Below the pieces are notes generated by a model that saw only the letters and a list, made by a program, of their open reading frames with translations, had not been told where the DNA came from and did not search any database. From contig NZ_LT703003.1 of assembly GCF_900149695.1 (NCBI RefSeq), positions 1,240,001 through 1,304,000 of the forward strand: a stretch of DNA of 64,000 nucleotides. Direction: 5' to 3'. Positions 22,740 to 32,715 of the stretch are shown in pieces (position 1 is the first letter of the stretch; every line of letters begins with the position of its first letter). Origin of the DNA: Anderseniella sp. Alg231-50 (GTDB taxonomy: Bacteria > Pseudomonadota > Alphaproteobacteria > Rhizobiales > Aestuariivirgaceae). The translations under genes and the position numbers were made by a program.

Positions 22740-24329
22740 TCATTTCTTTTTCTTGGCAAAACCGGGCAGGCCCTTGAAACCGCCACCACCGCCGAGGCCG
22801 GGCAATCCGCCCTTGCCGCCGAGGCCCGGAAGCCCGGGCATGCCGCCGCCCATGCCGGGCAGTCCAGCCGGCATTTTCGGCATCTTGCCGCTGGCGAGTT
22901 CCTTCAGCTCCGGCGGCACTGCATCGGGATCCATCTGGGCAAGCTCGGCCTGCATTTTTTCCATTTCTTCGGCTGACGGCATGCCGGCACCGCCGCCCAT
23001 GCCCATCATCTTGCCGAGCATGCCGCCTTTGCCCTTGCCCATCTTCTTCATCATGCCGGCCATCTGGATATGCATTTTGAGCAGACGATTGATTTCCTGG
23101 ACTTCAACGCCGGAACCCTTGGCAACACGCTTCTTGCGCGAGGCATTCATGAGTTTCGGGTTGCGTTTTTCCTTTGCCGTCATCGACGAGATTATCGCGA
23201 GCTGGCGCTTGAGCACCGAATTGTCGAGATCGGCATCTTCAAGCTGCTTCTTCATCTTGCCGAGGCCGGGCATCATGCCCATCAGGCCCGACATGCCGCC
23301 CATTTTCTGCATCTGCTTGAGCTGATCAGCGAGGTCTTCGAGATCGAAAACCCCTTTCTTCATGCGGGCAGCCATCTTGGCTGCCTTGTCGTGATCTATG
23401 GTCTGGGCGGCTTTTTCAACCAGCGAGACCACGTCGCCCATGCCGAGAATGCGCGATGCGATACGCTCGGGGTGGAAGTCTTCCAGGCCGTCGAGTTTTT
23501 CGCCGGTACCCAGCAGCTTGATCGGCTTGCCGGTAACGGCGCGCATCGACAATGCCGCGCCACCGCGGCCGTCACCGTCAATACGGGTCAGGACCAGGCC
23601 GGAAATGCCGACCTGTTCATCAAAGGAGCGTGCCAGGTTGACCGCGTCCTGGCCGGTCAGGGCATCGGCAACCAGCAGGGTTTCGGCAGGCTTGGCAATA
23701 TCGCGAACCGTCTGCACTTCCGCCATGAGCTCTTCATCGATGAAGAGACGCCCGGCGGTGTCCAGCATGACGACGTCATAGCCGCCCTTCTTGGCTTCCG
23801 ACATGGCGCGTTTGGTGATGGCCGCCGGGTCCTCGCCCTTCACGATGGGCAGCGTGTCGACCGAGATCTGCTCGCCCAGGATGGCAAGCTGTTCCTGCGC
23901 GGCAGGCCGCCTCGTGTCCAGCGAGGCCATGATGACCTTCTGCTTGTCACGCTCAAGAAGCCGCTTGGCTATTTTGGCGGTTGTGGTGGTCTTACCGGAG
24001 CCTTGCAGGCCGACCATGAGGATCGGCACCGGCGGTGCCGCCTTCAGGTTAAGGGGTTCGGGCTCCTTGCCCAGCATGTCGACAATGGCGTCATTGACGA
24101 TCTTGACGACCATCTGACCCGGCGTCACCGACTTGATGACTTCCTTGCCGATTGCCCGTTCCCTGACCTGCTCGATAAAGTTGCGAACCACTTCAAGCGC
24201 GACGTCTGCCTCGATCAGGGCGCGGCGCACTTCACGCATGGCGGTGTCGACGTCAGCCTCCGACAAGGCACCACGGCCTGTCAGCTTGTCGAATATACCG
24301 CCGAGGCGATCTTGAAGTGTTTCAAACAT
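22740..24329 (-). CDS. ffh: Signal recognition particle protein Ffh (SRP54)
   Basis: 529-residue SRP GTPase that binds 4.5S RNA and signal peptides and docks with FtsY (encoded at 26809). From MFETLQDRLGGIFDKL, the N and G domains show GLQGSGKTTTTAKIAKRL (P-loop, about residue 106), DTRRPAAQEQL, DTAGRLFIDEEL and TRIDGDGRGGAALS. The methionine-rich M domain follows (QLKQMQKMGGMSGLMGMMPG, SRKKRVAKGSGV). The C-terminal 80 residues are Met-, Gly- and Pro-rich (LGKMMGMGGGAG, then GMGGGMPGLPGLG), longer than in E. coli (453 residues) but common in Rhizobiales. I chose ATG 24329 because upstream sequence is not conserved. Confidence 0.96.
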   Translation of the reverse strand: MFETLQDRLGGIFDKLTGRGALSEADVDTAMREVRRALIEADVALEVVRNFIEQVRERAIGKEVIKSVTPGQMVVKIVNDAIVDMLGKEPEPLNLKAAPPVPILMVGLQGSGKTTTTAKIAKRLLERDKQKVIMASLDTRRPAAQEQLAILGEQISVDTLPIVKGEDPAAITKRAMSEAKKGGYDVVMLDTAGRLFIDEELMAEVQTVRDIAKPAETLLVADALTGQDAVNLARSFDEQVGISGLVLTRIDGDGRGGAALSMRAVTGKPIKLLGTGEKLDGLEDFHPERIASRILGMGDVVSLVEKAAQTIDHDKAAKMAARMKKGVFDLEDLADQLKQMQKMGGMSGLMGMMPGLGKMKKQLEDADLDNSVLKRQLAIISSMTAKEKRNPKLMNASRKKRVAKGSGVEVQEINRLLKMHIQMAGMMKKMGKGKGGMLGKMMGMGGGAGMPSAEEMEKMQAELAQMDPDAVPPELKELASGKMPKMPAGLPGMGGGMPGLPGLGGKGGLPGLGGGGGFKGLPGFAKKKK

Positions 24330-24680
24330 CTGTTGTTTCCCAAACCGGTTACGCAAAGCGAAATGGCACCCGTGCACGAACCTTCGCGGACGGATGTGGA
24401 CCCCTGACCTCCCGGATGCGGTTGAAACCGTTCCATGTGTCAGTAAGCCTGCCAATTCATTTTGGCATCTGGAGTGGCCGGTTCAATAGGGTAATTGCAG
24501 TCAAAGGTCAATCTTATCCTGTATATCCCGGCGAACGGCTTTGCTCAGCACTTCGTGCTTCGCGCCGTTCTGTTTGCTGGTAGGCGACTAAGCACTGCGC
24601 ACGCGCCTCACACCGTTATGAAGCGCCCACGGCGTCTTGCCTCTGGCAAGTTGGGTGCTTTTCACCATATAAGGCGCTTA
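24330..24680. other. Divergent intergenic region between ffh and dapF
   Basis: 351 bases with no gene I can support; contains one type II repeat (24531-24572, listed separately). Promoters for ffh (minus) and dapF (plus) must lie here but I cannot place them. Confidence 0.4.
24531..24572 (+). repeat. Solitary type II repeat
   Basis: GCGAACGGCTTTGCTCAGC followed by the hairpin AGCACTTCGTGCT and GCGCCGTTCTG. Most similar to the copy at 5812-5857, with the 5' end changed from TCGAACAGCTT to GCGAACGGCTT. Confidence 0.65.
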
Positions 24681-25541
24681 ATGAGCACGAACACACATAT
24701 TCCGTTTCGCAAGATGAACGGGCTGGGCAATGATTTCATCATTGTTGACGGCCGGTCCGAGGTGCGCCGTTTCACGCCTGAACAGGTTCATGCCTGGTCG
24801 CACCGGCAGACCGGTATCGGCTGTGACCAGTTCATCGTCATGGAACAGTCCGACGTGGCTGATTTGCGCATGCGGATCTACAATGCCGAAGGCCATGAAG
24901 TGGAAAGCTGCGGCAATGCCTCGCGCTGCGTGGCTGATATCCTGTTTTCCGAGACCGGCGCCGATACGGCCACCATTGACACCAAGGGCGGGTTCCTGGC
25001 CTGCCGCAAGGCGGATGCGGGCCTGGTGAGCGTCGACATGGGCGTGCCGAAATTCGGCTGGCAGGATATCCCGCTGGCCGAAGAATTTCATGATACCCGC
25101 GGCATCGAACTGCAGATCGGGCCGATTGATGCACCCATCCTGCATACGCCGTCTGTCGTCAATGTCGGCAATCCGCATGCGATTTTCTGGGTGGATGATA
25201 TCGACGTGACGGACCTGTCAAAGACCGGGCCGCTGCTGGAAAATCACCCGATGTTTCCCGAACGGGCCAATATCTCTTTGGCCCGTGTGCTGTCGCCCGC
25301 CCAAATCGAGGTGAAGGTCTGGGAGCGCGGCGTCGGTTTGACCCGCGCCTGCGGCACGGCTGCCTGCGCGGTTGCGGTGTCGGCGGCGCGCACCAAGCGG
25401 AGCGGCCGTGAAGTCACCATTACGCTGCCGGGCGGCGACCTGCTGATTGAATGGGATGAGCGCGATCATATCCTGATGACCGGGCCGGTCAGTTATGATT
25501 TCGAAGGTGACCTGTCTGTGCTGGAAGATGCAGCGCCGTGA
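24681..25541 (+). CDS. dapF: Diaminopimelate epimerase
   Basis: 286-residue cofactor-independent epimerase converting LL- to meso-diaminopimelate for peptidoglycan and lysine. The ATG at 24681 is preceded by AAGGCG and starts [18 protein letters not shown], the family's N-terminal motif. The two catalytic cysteines are both present: [15 protein letters not shown] and [16 protein letters not shown]. Its stop overlaps the mtaB start (GTGA), so the two are translationally coupled. This is the fixed order dapF-mtaB-ftsY in many alphaproteobacteria. Confidence 0.97.
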   Translation: MSTNTHIPFRKMNGLGNDFIIVDGRSEVRRFTPEQVHAWSHRQTGIGCDQFIVMEQSDVADLRMRIYNAEGHEVESCGNASRCVADILFSETGADTATIDTKGGFLACRKADAGLVSVDMGVPKFGWQDIPLAEEFHDTRGIELQIGPIDAPILHTPSVVNVGNPHAIFWVDDIDVTDLSKTGPLLENHPMFPERANISLARVLSPAQIEVKVWERGVGLTRACGTAACAVAVSAARTKRSGREVTITLPGGDLLIEWDERDHILMTGPVSYDFEGDLSVLEDAAP

Positions 25542-26808
25542 ACAAGCCGGTCGACATTGTCAACTTCGGCTGCCGGCTGAATGCCTACGAGGCGGAAGTC
25601 ATGCGGTCTCATACCGATGCGGCCGGTCTGGACAACGCAGTCGTGATCAATACCTGCGCGGTGACAGCCGAAGCCCAGCGCCAGGCCCGGCAGGCCATCA
25701 GGCGGGCCCGCAGGGACAGGCCGGGTGCACGCATTATCGTGACCGGGTGTGCCGCCCAGGTGGACGGACCGGCATTTGCGGCCATGGACGAGGTGGACCT
25801 CGTCGTCGGCAACGAGGAAAAGCTCCAGGCAGACACCTGGCGCAAAAGCGCCATGGATTTCGGCCTGGCCGGCGAAACGCCGGTACGGGTCAATGACATC
25901 ATGGAGGTCAGGGAAACCGCGCTGCACATGCTGGATGGTTTTGGCGAGCGCACGCGGGCATTCGTGCAAGTGCAGACGGGATGCGACCATCGCTGCACAT
26001 TCTGCATTATCCCGTTTGGGCGTGGCAATTCGCGCTCGGTGGGTGCCGGTGAAGTGGTGACCCAGATCCGCACGCTGGTGGCGTCGGGCTGTCCTGAAGT
26101 GGTGCTGTCGGGAGTTGATATCACGTCGTACGGCAAAGACCTTCCTGGCCAGCCCAGCCTGGGCAACCTGGTGCGGCGGATACTGAAAACCGTGCCGGAG
26201 CTGCAGCGCTTGCGGATTTCGTCAATCGACTCGGTTGAAGCTGACGAGGACCTGCTGATCGCGATCGAAGAAGAAGAGCGCCTGATGCCGCATCTGCATT
26301 TGTCCCTGCAGGCGGGCGACGACATGATCCTGAAGCGCATGAAACGTCGGCACCTGCGCGACGACGCCATCCGGTTTTGCGACGATGTTCGGCGCAGGCG
26401 GCCGGATGTGGTCTTCGGCGCGGATATCATTGCCGGCTTTCCGACCGAAACCGATGCGATGTTTGAAAACTCGATCAGGCTGGTAGAGGACTGCGGGCTG
26501 ACCTTCCTGCATGTTTTCCCCTATTCCGTCCGGCCCGGCACCCCGGCGGCAAAGATGCCGCAAGTCAACGGGGCCGACATCAAGGCGCGCGCCAAAGCAT
26601 TGCGTTCTGCAGGTGAAAAACGCTTGTCGGGCTTTGTGACGTCACAGGTCGGACAAACCAGGGATGTCCTGTTTGAAACCGAATCGCGCGGCCGCACGCC
26701 GCATTATCTCAATGTCGATATTGCCGGGCGCAGCATGAAACCCGGCGAGATCGCATCGGTGCGCCTTTTGCAGACAGCCGGACATGATCTGGCCGGGGAG
26801 CTGGTTGT

Positions 26809-26812
<4 letters not shown>
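25538..26812 (+). CDS. mtaB: tRNA t6A37 methylthiotransferase MtaB
   Basis: 424-residue radical-SAM enzyme that adds a methylthio group to t6A at position 37 of ANN-decoding tRNAs. Three modules are visible: N-terminal MTTase domain with cysteines in [26 protein letters not shown] and IVTGCAAQ (second 4Fe-4S cluster); radical SAM core with CxxxCxxC in [18 protein letters not shown]; and a C-terminal TRAM domain ([20 protein letters not shown]). Start is GTG at 25538, overlapping the dapF stop by 4 bases; the stop overlaps the ftsY TTG start. MiaB and RimO are the nearest relatives; the order between dapF and ftsY supports MtaB. Confidence 0.95.
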
Positions 26813-28405
<1,593 letters not shown>

Positions 28406-28413
<8 letters not shown>

Positions 28414-29035
28414 GATTGCCGACAAGCCGAAAATAAATCCGGTGCTGAAACTGGCGCTGGAACTCGGGCCGCTGGTGGTTTTCTTTTTTGTGAATGCCAA
28501 GGGCGCTGCGCTGATCGAGCGCTTCGGGCTTGAAAACCTGTTTCCGCAGCCGATTTTTCTGGCAACGGCCGTGTTCATGGTGGTGATGCTGGCATCGATT
28601 GCGGCCAGCTGGATTCTCAGCAGACACCTGGCCATCATGCCGTTGATCACCGGTGTGGTTGTGCTTGTGATGGGTGGGCTGACGCTATGGCTGCAGGACG
28701 ACACGTTCATCAAGGTCAAGCCGACAATCGTCAATGTGTTCTTCGGCGCGGTCCTTCTGGTCGGCCTGGCGTTCGGGCGTTCTCTGCTGGCCTATGTGTT
28801 CGACGCTGCCTTTGCGCTCGACAATCAGGGCTGGCGAAAGCTGACGCTTCGATGGGGTGTTTTCTTCTTTGTTCTTGCCGGCCTGAACGAATTTGTCTGG
28901 CGTACGCAATCCACCGATTTCTGGGTTGCGTTCAAGGTGTGGGGAACAATGCCGCTGACCATGATTTTTGCGCTGGCGCAGTTGCCTTTGATGCAGAAAC
29001 ACATGCTTCCAGACCCCGAAGATGAGCAAATTTGA
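28406..29035 (+). CDS. yciB: Inner-membrane septation protein YciB (IspA-like)
   Basis: 209-residue polytopic membrane protein of the YciB/septation protein A family, linked in other bacteria to cell-envelope integrity and division. The TTG at 28406 (AGGAAGGA 7 bases upstream) starts [30 protein letters not shown]; the family hallmark is the motif ELGPLxVFFxxN with the following helix. About five or six transmembrane helices follow ([71 protein letters not shown]). [11 protein letters not shown] and FWVAFKVWG are conserved. Its start lies within the ftsY 3' end (8-base overlap), so expression is coupled. Confidence 0.94.
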
Positions 29036-29180
29036 AGGTTTTTCACATTACGTAAGGTAAGATTTACAATAAAATGTGAGACATACGGATAAGAATAGTA
29101 TATGCAAGAGGAAGTGTGTACAGATTGTGCACATGTGAAAAAGTAGTGTGACTATTAAACAAAGCCGGGGGGCTAATATT
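29036..29180 (+). promoter_or_regulatory. AT-rich region upstream of the MarR regulator
   Basis: The most AT-rich stretch around, holding CACATT (29044) and AATGTG (29073) as inverted arms, TTACGTAA (29048-29055) and TGTGCACA (29126-29133). These palindromes are candidates for the MarR operator and its promoter; none is provable by inspection. Confidence 0.4.
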
Positions 29181-29648
29181 ATGGATGATCGTCCAGATTC
29201 TAGTAATGTATCCAATGACAGGGACGGCACTGCGCCCGTCAGCTTCTGGTTAAAGCGTGCCGCTCAATACTCAGCTGATTTATATTCAGATCGCCGTGGA
29301 AAATCCGGCCTGACTCAGCGCCAATTCACGGTTTTAGAAGCAGTTTTTCACAATGAAGGCCAGAGCCAGACTACTCTGGTGAAGGAAACCGGCATTGATC
29401 GATCAACGCTGGCTGACCTGGTGAATCGACTGGAAACCCATGGTTATTTGTCCCGCAAGCGCAGTGACAAGGACGCCCGGGTCAACTTCGTTTCGTTGAC
29501 GGAAGCCGGCCGCGACATGCTGATCAATGCGCAGCCACAGGTGTCGCTGGTGGATCAGGCACTCGTGGAAGCGCTGCCGGAACGCAATCGCAAAGCGTTC
29601 GTTGCATCGCTTCAGTTACTGTCGGAAAAGCTTGACGAAGCTGAATAA
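29181..29648 (+). CDS. MarR family transcriptional regulator
   Basis: 155 residues from the ATG at 29181 (GGGGGG upstream); a GTG at 29148 would add 11 residues. The winged helix is seen in GLTQRQFTVLEAVFHNEG, TTLVKETGIDRSTLADLVNRLETHGYL (recognition helix) and the wing SRKRSDKDARVNFVSLTEAG. N- and C-terminal helices make the dimer. It is followed by a terminator and convergent with ccmG; no divergent partner gene exists, so its targets are probably itself and genes elsewhere. The ligand is unknown. Confidence 0.92.
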   Translation: MDDRPDSSNVSNDRDGTAPVSFWLKRAAQYSADLYSDRRGKSGLTQRQFTVLEAVFHNEGQSQTTLVKETGIDRSTLADLVNRLETHGYLSRKRSDKDARVNFVSLTEAGRDMLINAQPQVSLVDQALVEALPERNRKAFVASLQLLSEKLDEAE

Positions 29649-29694
29649 CCGTTCACATTTTCGTGAACAGAGACGCTCGGGGCGAAGATGGAGG

Positions 29695-29728
29695 GGCCCG
29701 CTGGCCAGTTATGGCTGGCGGGCCTTTT
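29695..29728 (+). terminator. Terminator of the MarR gene, overlapping the ccmG 3' end
   Basis: GGCCCGC (29695-29701) pairs with GCGGGCC (29718-29724), with further weaker pairs inside, followed by TTTT. It overlaps the last codons of convergent ccmG. Confidence 0.75.
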
Positions 29729-30299
29729 CTATTGCCGGAATAACATCCTCACGCATGGCACGTTCGGTGATCGGTCCGGTAAATTTATAGACAATCGTGC
29801 CCTCGCCATTGATCACAAAAGTTTCAGGCACACCGTAGACACCCCAGTCAACGGACGTGCGGCCGTTGGCATCAACACCGACACTTGTGTACGGATTGCC
29901 CAGGGCATTGAGAAACCGCAAGGCGTTTTCACGCTGGTCCTTGTAATTGAGACCGGTGAGATCGATGTCGTCGCGCTTTGCCATCTCCATGAGTTGCGGG
30001 TGTTCTTCACGGCAAGGTCCGCACCAGGATGCCCAGACATTGACCAGAGTAATCTTGCCCTGAGCCAGGCTCTTTGAAGCGAGACCGGGAACCGCGGTTC
30101 CGTCGATCGTAAGGCCTTCCAGGGCCGGAAGGTCAAACGAGGGTGCCGGCTGGTTGATCAGGGCAGAGGGCAATTTGGAGGGATCGCCGCTTTGCAGGCC
30201 CGTCATGAAGATGGCTGCAAGGCCAGCAAACACCATAACAGGCACAAGTACCCAGGAACGGCCTTGCTTTTGCGGATTTTCGGAGACCTGATTGCTCAT
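29709..30299 (-). CDS. ccmG: Cytochrome c biogenesis thioredoxin CcmG (DsbE)
   Basis: 196-residue membrane-anchored periplasmic thioredoxin that keeps apocytochrome c haem-binding cysteines reduced. One N-terminal helix (WVLVPVMVFAGLAAIFMTG) anchors it; the redox motif is NVWASWCGPCREEHP, with WCGPC as active site. GVYGVPETFVINGEG has the cis-proline. It is last in the minus-strand ccmA-B-C-D-G series, and its ATG overlaps the ccmD stop by ATGA. Confidence 0.95.
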   Translation of the reverse strand: MSNQVSENPQKQGRSWVLVPVMVFAGLAAIFMTGLQSGDPSKLPSALINQPAPSFDLPALEGLTIDGTAVPGLASKSLAQGKITLVNVWASWCGPCREEHPQLMEMAKRDDIDLTGLNYKDQRENALRFLNALGNPYTSVGVDANGRTSVDWGVYGVPETFVINGEGTIVYKFTGPITERAMREDVIPAIEKARQP

Positions 30300-30475
30300 C
30301 GCTCAACCTGTCCTGATTTGCGGCGCCGGTCAGCACCTTCGTCTTCGAGCTGCTGCAGACGCCTGGTTACAGAGCGCGCGCGCGAGAAAATCCACAATGC
30401 CAACGCGCCAAGTACGACAATCGTGACAGCATAGGACGAAATAACGAAGCCCATATGGGGAGCAGAAAAATCCAT
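30296..30475 (-). CDS. ccmD: Haem exporter protein CcmD
   Basis: 59-residue single-pass protein of the CcmABCD haem-loading complex, helping release holo-CcmE. Translation of the minus strand from the ATG at 30475 gives MDFSAPHMGFVISSYAVTIV, one transmembrane helix (SSYAVTIVVLGALALWIF) and a charged cytosolic tail (RRLQQLEDEGADRRRK). AAGGAG precedes the ATG with good spacing, and the stop overlaps the ccmG start. The helix position, Tyr in the helix and basic tail fit CcmD, as does the gene order. Confidence 0.92.
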   Translation of the reverse strand: MDFSAPHMGFVISSYAVTIVVLGALALWIFSRARSVTRRLQQLEDEGADRRRKSGQVER

Positions 30476-30490
30476 GTGTCCCGAACCTCC

Positions 30491-31225
30491 TTACTGCAAC
30501 GCGCCGGTTCGGGCCAGCTCGGTCTGGCGGATGCGGCGGGCGCCGATTTCGGAACGAATGGAAATCAGGTGCAGGGCCAGGAACAGGAAACTGTAGGCCA
30601 GCCCCATCACCAGCAGCGGAGTCAGGATGGACGGGTGAATGGTGGGGCCGTCGGTGCGGAACACGCTCGCCGGCTGATGCAGTGAATACCACCAGTCAAC
30701 CGAGAACTTGACGATTGGCACATTGATAAAACCGACAATAGCGACGATGGCGGCAATGCGGGACGCGCTGCGCGGATCATCGATCGCCTGCCATATGGCA
30801 ATATAGCCCAGATACAGCAAAAACAGCACAAACATGGAGGTGAGGCGGGCATCCCAGACCCACCATGTGCCCCACATCGGCTTGCCCCATAGTGATCCGG
30901 TAGCAAGGGCGAGAAAGCAGAATGCCGCGCCAATCGGGGCGGCTGCCTTGGCCGCAATATCGGCAAGCGGATGACGAAAGACGATACCGATGATACTGGC
31001 AACGGCCATCACCGTGTACACCATCAGGGCTGACCATGCCGCGGGTACGTGAACATACATGATGCGCACGGTTTCACCCTGCTGATAATCGGCGGGCGCC
31101 CGTGTCAGGCCGAGGAACAGACCGACACCGAACAATGCGAAAGTGATCATCCACACCCACGGCTGGACTGTGTTCTGCAGGCGCATGAAGCGGGTAGGAT
31201 TGGCAAATCTCTCTATCGAACTCAT
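30491..31225 (-). CDS. ccmC: Haem-handling protein CcmC
   Basis: 244-residue, six-helix membrane protein that presents haem to CcmE in the periplasm. The haem-handling signature WGTWWVWDARLTS is intact, and two flanking histidines are plausible haem ligands (VRIMYVHVPAAW and LFLALHLISIRSE-like region). The N-terminus is SIERFANPTRFMRLQ. It lies 15 bases upstream of ccmD and 73 bases downstream of ccmB. Confidence 0.95.
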   Translation of the reverse strand: MSSIERFANPTRFMRLQNTVQPWVWMITFALFGVGLFLGLTRAPADYQQGETVRIMYVHVPAAWSALMVYTVMAVASIIGIVFRHPLADIAAKAAAPIGAAFCFLALATGSLWGKPMWGTWWVWDARLTSMFVLFLLYLGYIAIWQAIDDPRSASRIAAIVAIVGFINVPIVKFSVDWWYSLHQPASVFRTDGPTIHPSILTPLLVMGLAYSFLFLALHLISIRSEIGARRIRQTELARTGALQ

Positions 31226-31298
31226 AACAACAATCTGTAATACCAGCCGATAGAGCGCGCAATGGCGACATGGTCACATGCCGGTCAATCAGCGGTGA

Positions 31299-31970
31299 TC
31301 AGCGCATGTAGCTGCGCAGCGCCGCAGCAGAGGCAAACGGCGTAACAACCAAAGCCGCCAAGACAATGGCAATCAGGATGATAAGGGCTGTGCCGGTATT
31401 GTCGATGCCGGACTGGGCGCCCGACGAGGCCAGAACGCCGAATATCATCACCGGCACATAAAGCGGCAGCACCAGAAGCGAGACCAGCAATCCACCCTGA
31501 CGCAGGCCGACCGTGATGGCGGCACCCAGGCTGGCCAGCAGCGACAGCGCCAGCGAACCGGTCACCATGGCAATCCCCAGCGGCGCGATGAGCGCCGTAT
31601 CGAGGTTGAGCAGGAAACCCAGAACCGGGGCCGCGATTGCCAGCGGCAGTCCGGACGTGAGCCAGTGAATGGACGCTTTGGCCAGAACGACGATCTCCAG
31701 CGGTGTCGATGAAAGCGCCATGATTTCCAGGGACCCGTCATCATGGTCAGCCTGGTACAACCGGTCAGCCGACAACAGCACCGACAGCAGCAGGGCGATC
31801 CACAAGGCACCAGGTGCAATGCGCTGCAGAAGCTGCTGGTCCGGGCCCAGGCCCAGCGGCAGCAGGACAATGACGGTCAGAAAGAAGCCGATAGCCGTGC
31901 CGATGCTGCCGCCCTGCCGGACGGCAAGCGTGAAATCACGGGCAATGACTGATTTGAAGGCTGACGTCAT
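31299..31970 (-). CDS. ccmB: Haem exporter permease CcmB
   Basis: 223-residue membrane subunit of the CcmAB ABC transporter, which drives release of haem-CcmE from CcmC. The ATG at 31970 lies one base after the ccmA stop; an upstream in-frame start would overlap ccmA. Six hydrophobic helices are visible (IGFFLTVIVLLPLGLG, LWIALLLSVLLSA, PLALAIAAPVLGF, LALSLLASLGAAITVG, LVLPLYVPVMIFG, ALIILIAIVLAALVV-like). LYVPVMIFGVLASSG is characteristic of the family. Confidence 0.94.
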   Translation of the reverse strand: MTSAFKSVIARDFTLAVRQGGSIGTAIGFFLTVIVLLPLGLGPDQQLLQRIAPGALWIALLLSVLLSADRLYQADHDDGSLEIMALSSTPLEIVVLAKASIHWLTSGLPLAIAAPVLGFLLNLDTALIAPLGIAMVTGSLALSLLASLGAAITVGLRQGGLLVSLLVLPLYVPVMIFGVLASSGAQSGIDNTGTALIILIAIVLAALVVTPFASAAALRSYMR

Positions 31971-31971
31971 T

Positions 31972-32589
31972 TCATCCGGCCCGTTTCGGCAGGTTCGCAA
32001 AATCCAGAATATCGCTGGACTTGACCGGCAGTTCTATGTGCGTGGAGGCAATGATGATGCCCCCGGCGTCCAGATGCCGGACCATCATCCCGGCCAGCAG
32101 TTCCTGTGATGCGGTGTCCAGGCCGACTGTCGGCTCGTCAAGCAGCCACACGGGCTTTTCAACCAGGGCAAGCCGGGCCAGGCCCAACCGGCGTTTTTGA
32201 CCGGCCGACAGGCGCTGGGCCTGAAACTCGCCCAGTGCGCTGAGGTTCATCGCAGTCATTGCGCCGGCCACATCACCGCCGCCGAAAAACCCGGCCCAGA
32301 AGTTGAGGTTCTCCGCGACCGAAAGGTGCAGCTTGATGGCATCCTGGTGGGCAATGAAATGAACATGTTCGCCAAGCAGTGCATCTGCGGGCAGGGTGGA
32401 CTGTTCAAGAGCCAGAGATCCGCCGGCAGGCTCGGCCAGGCCGGCGACAAGACGCAGCAGCGATGTCTTGCCGGCACCGTTGGGCCCGCGCAACACCAGC
32501 ATGCGGCCCGCACTGGCGGCAAAATCCAGACCGGCAAACACCAGTCGCCCGCCGCGCTCACATGCCAGTTGTTGCCCCACGATCTTCAT
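31972..32589 (-). CDS. ccmA: Haem exporter ATP-binding protein CcmA
   Basis: 205-residue ABC ATPase; drives CcmB/C/D in cytochrome c maturation. I start it at the ATG at 32589 (MKIVGQQLACERGGR); in-frame sequence continues upstream into acnA antisense and is not part of the gene. Walker A is GPNGAGKT (35-42), the signature is RLSAGQKRRLGLARL, Walker B is VWLLDEPTVGLD, and the switch His is IIASTHIEL. It leads the ccmABCDG operon, divergent from acnA across 126 bases, so that short region should carry both promoters. Confidence 0.94.
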   Translation of the reverse strand: MKIVGQQLACERGGRLVFAGLDFAASAGRMLVLRGPNGAGKTSLLRLVAGLAEPAGGSLALEQSTLPADALLGEHVHFIAHQDAIKLHLSVAENLNFWAGFFGGGDVAGAMTAMNLSALGEFQAQRLSAGQKRRLGLARLALVEKPVWLLDEPTVGLDTASQELLAGMMVRHLDAGGIIIASTHIELPVKSSDILDFANLPKRAG

Positions 32590-32715
32590 GCGAGCGGTGT
32601 GTAGCGCAAACAAACCGCAGTTGAAAGTGTCGTCCTTTGGTATGAGCCACTGGTACTTGACGAAAGATTTGTCTAGAAGACGGCCATCACAAAAATTCCA
32701 CGGAGCCAATACCAG

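Noticed and set aside
23070-24407. 445-residue ORF antisense to ffh
   Set aside because: Shadow of the ffh frame; low-complexity His/Gln-rich product, no start signals.
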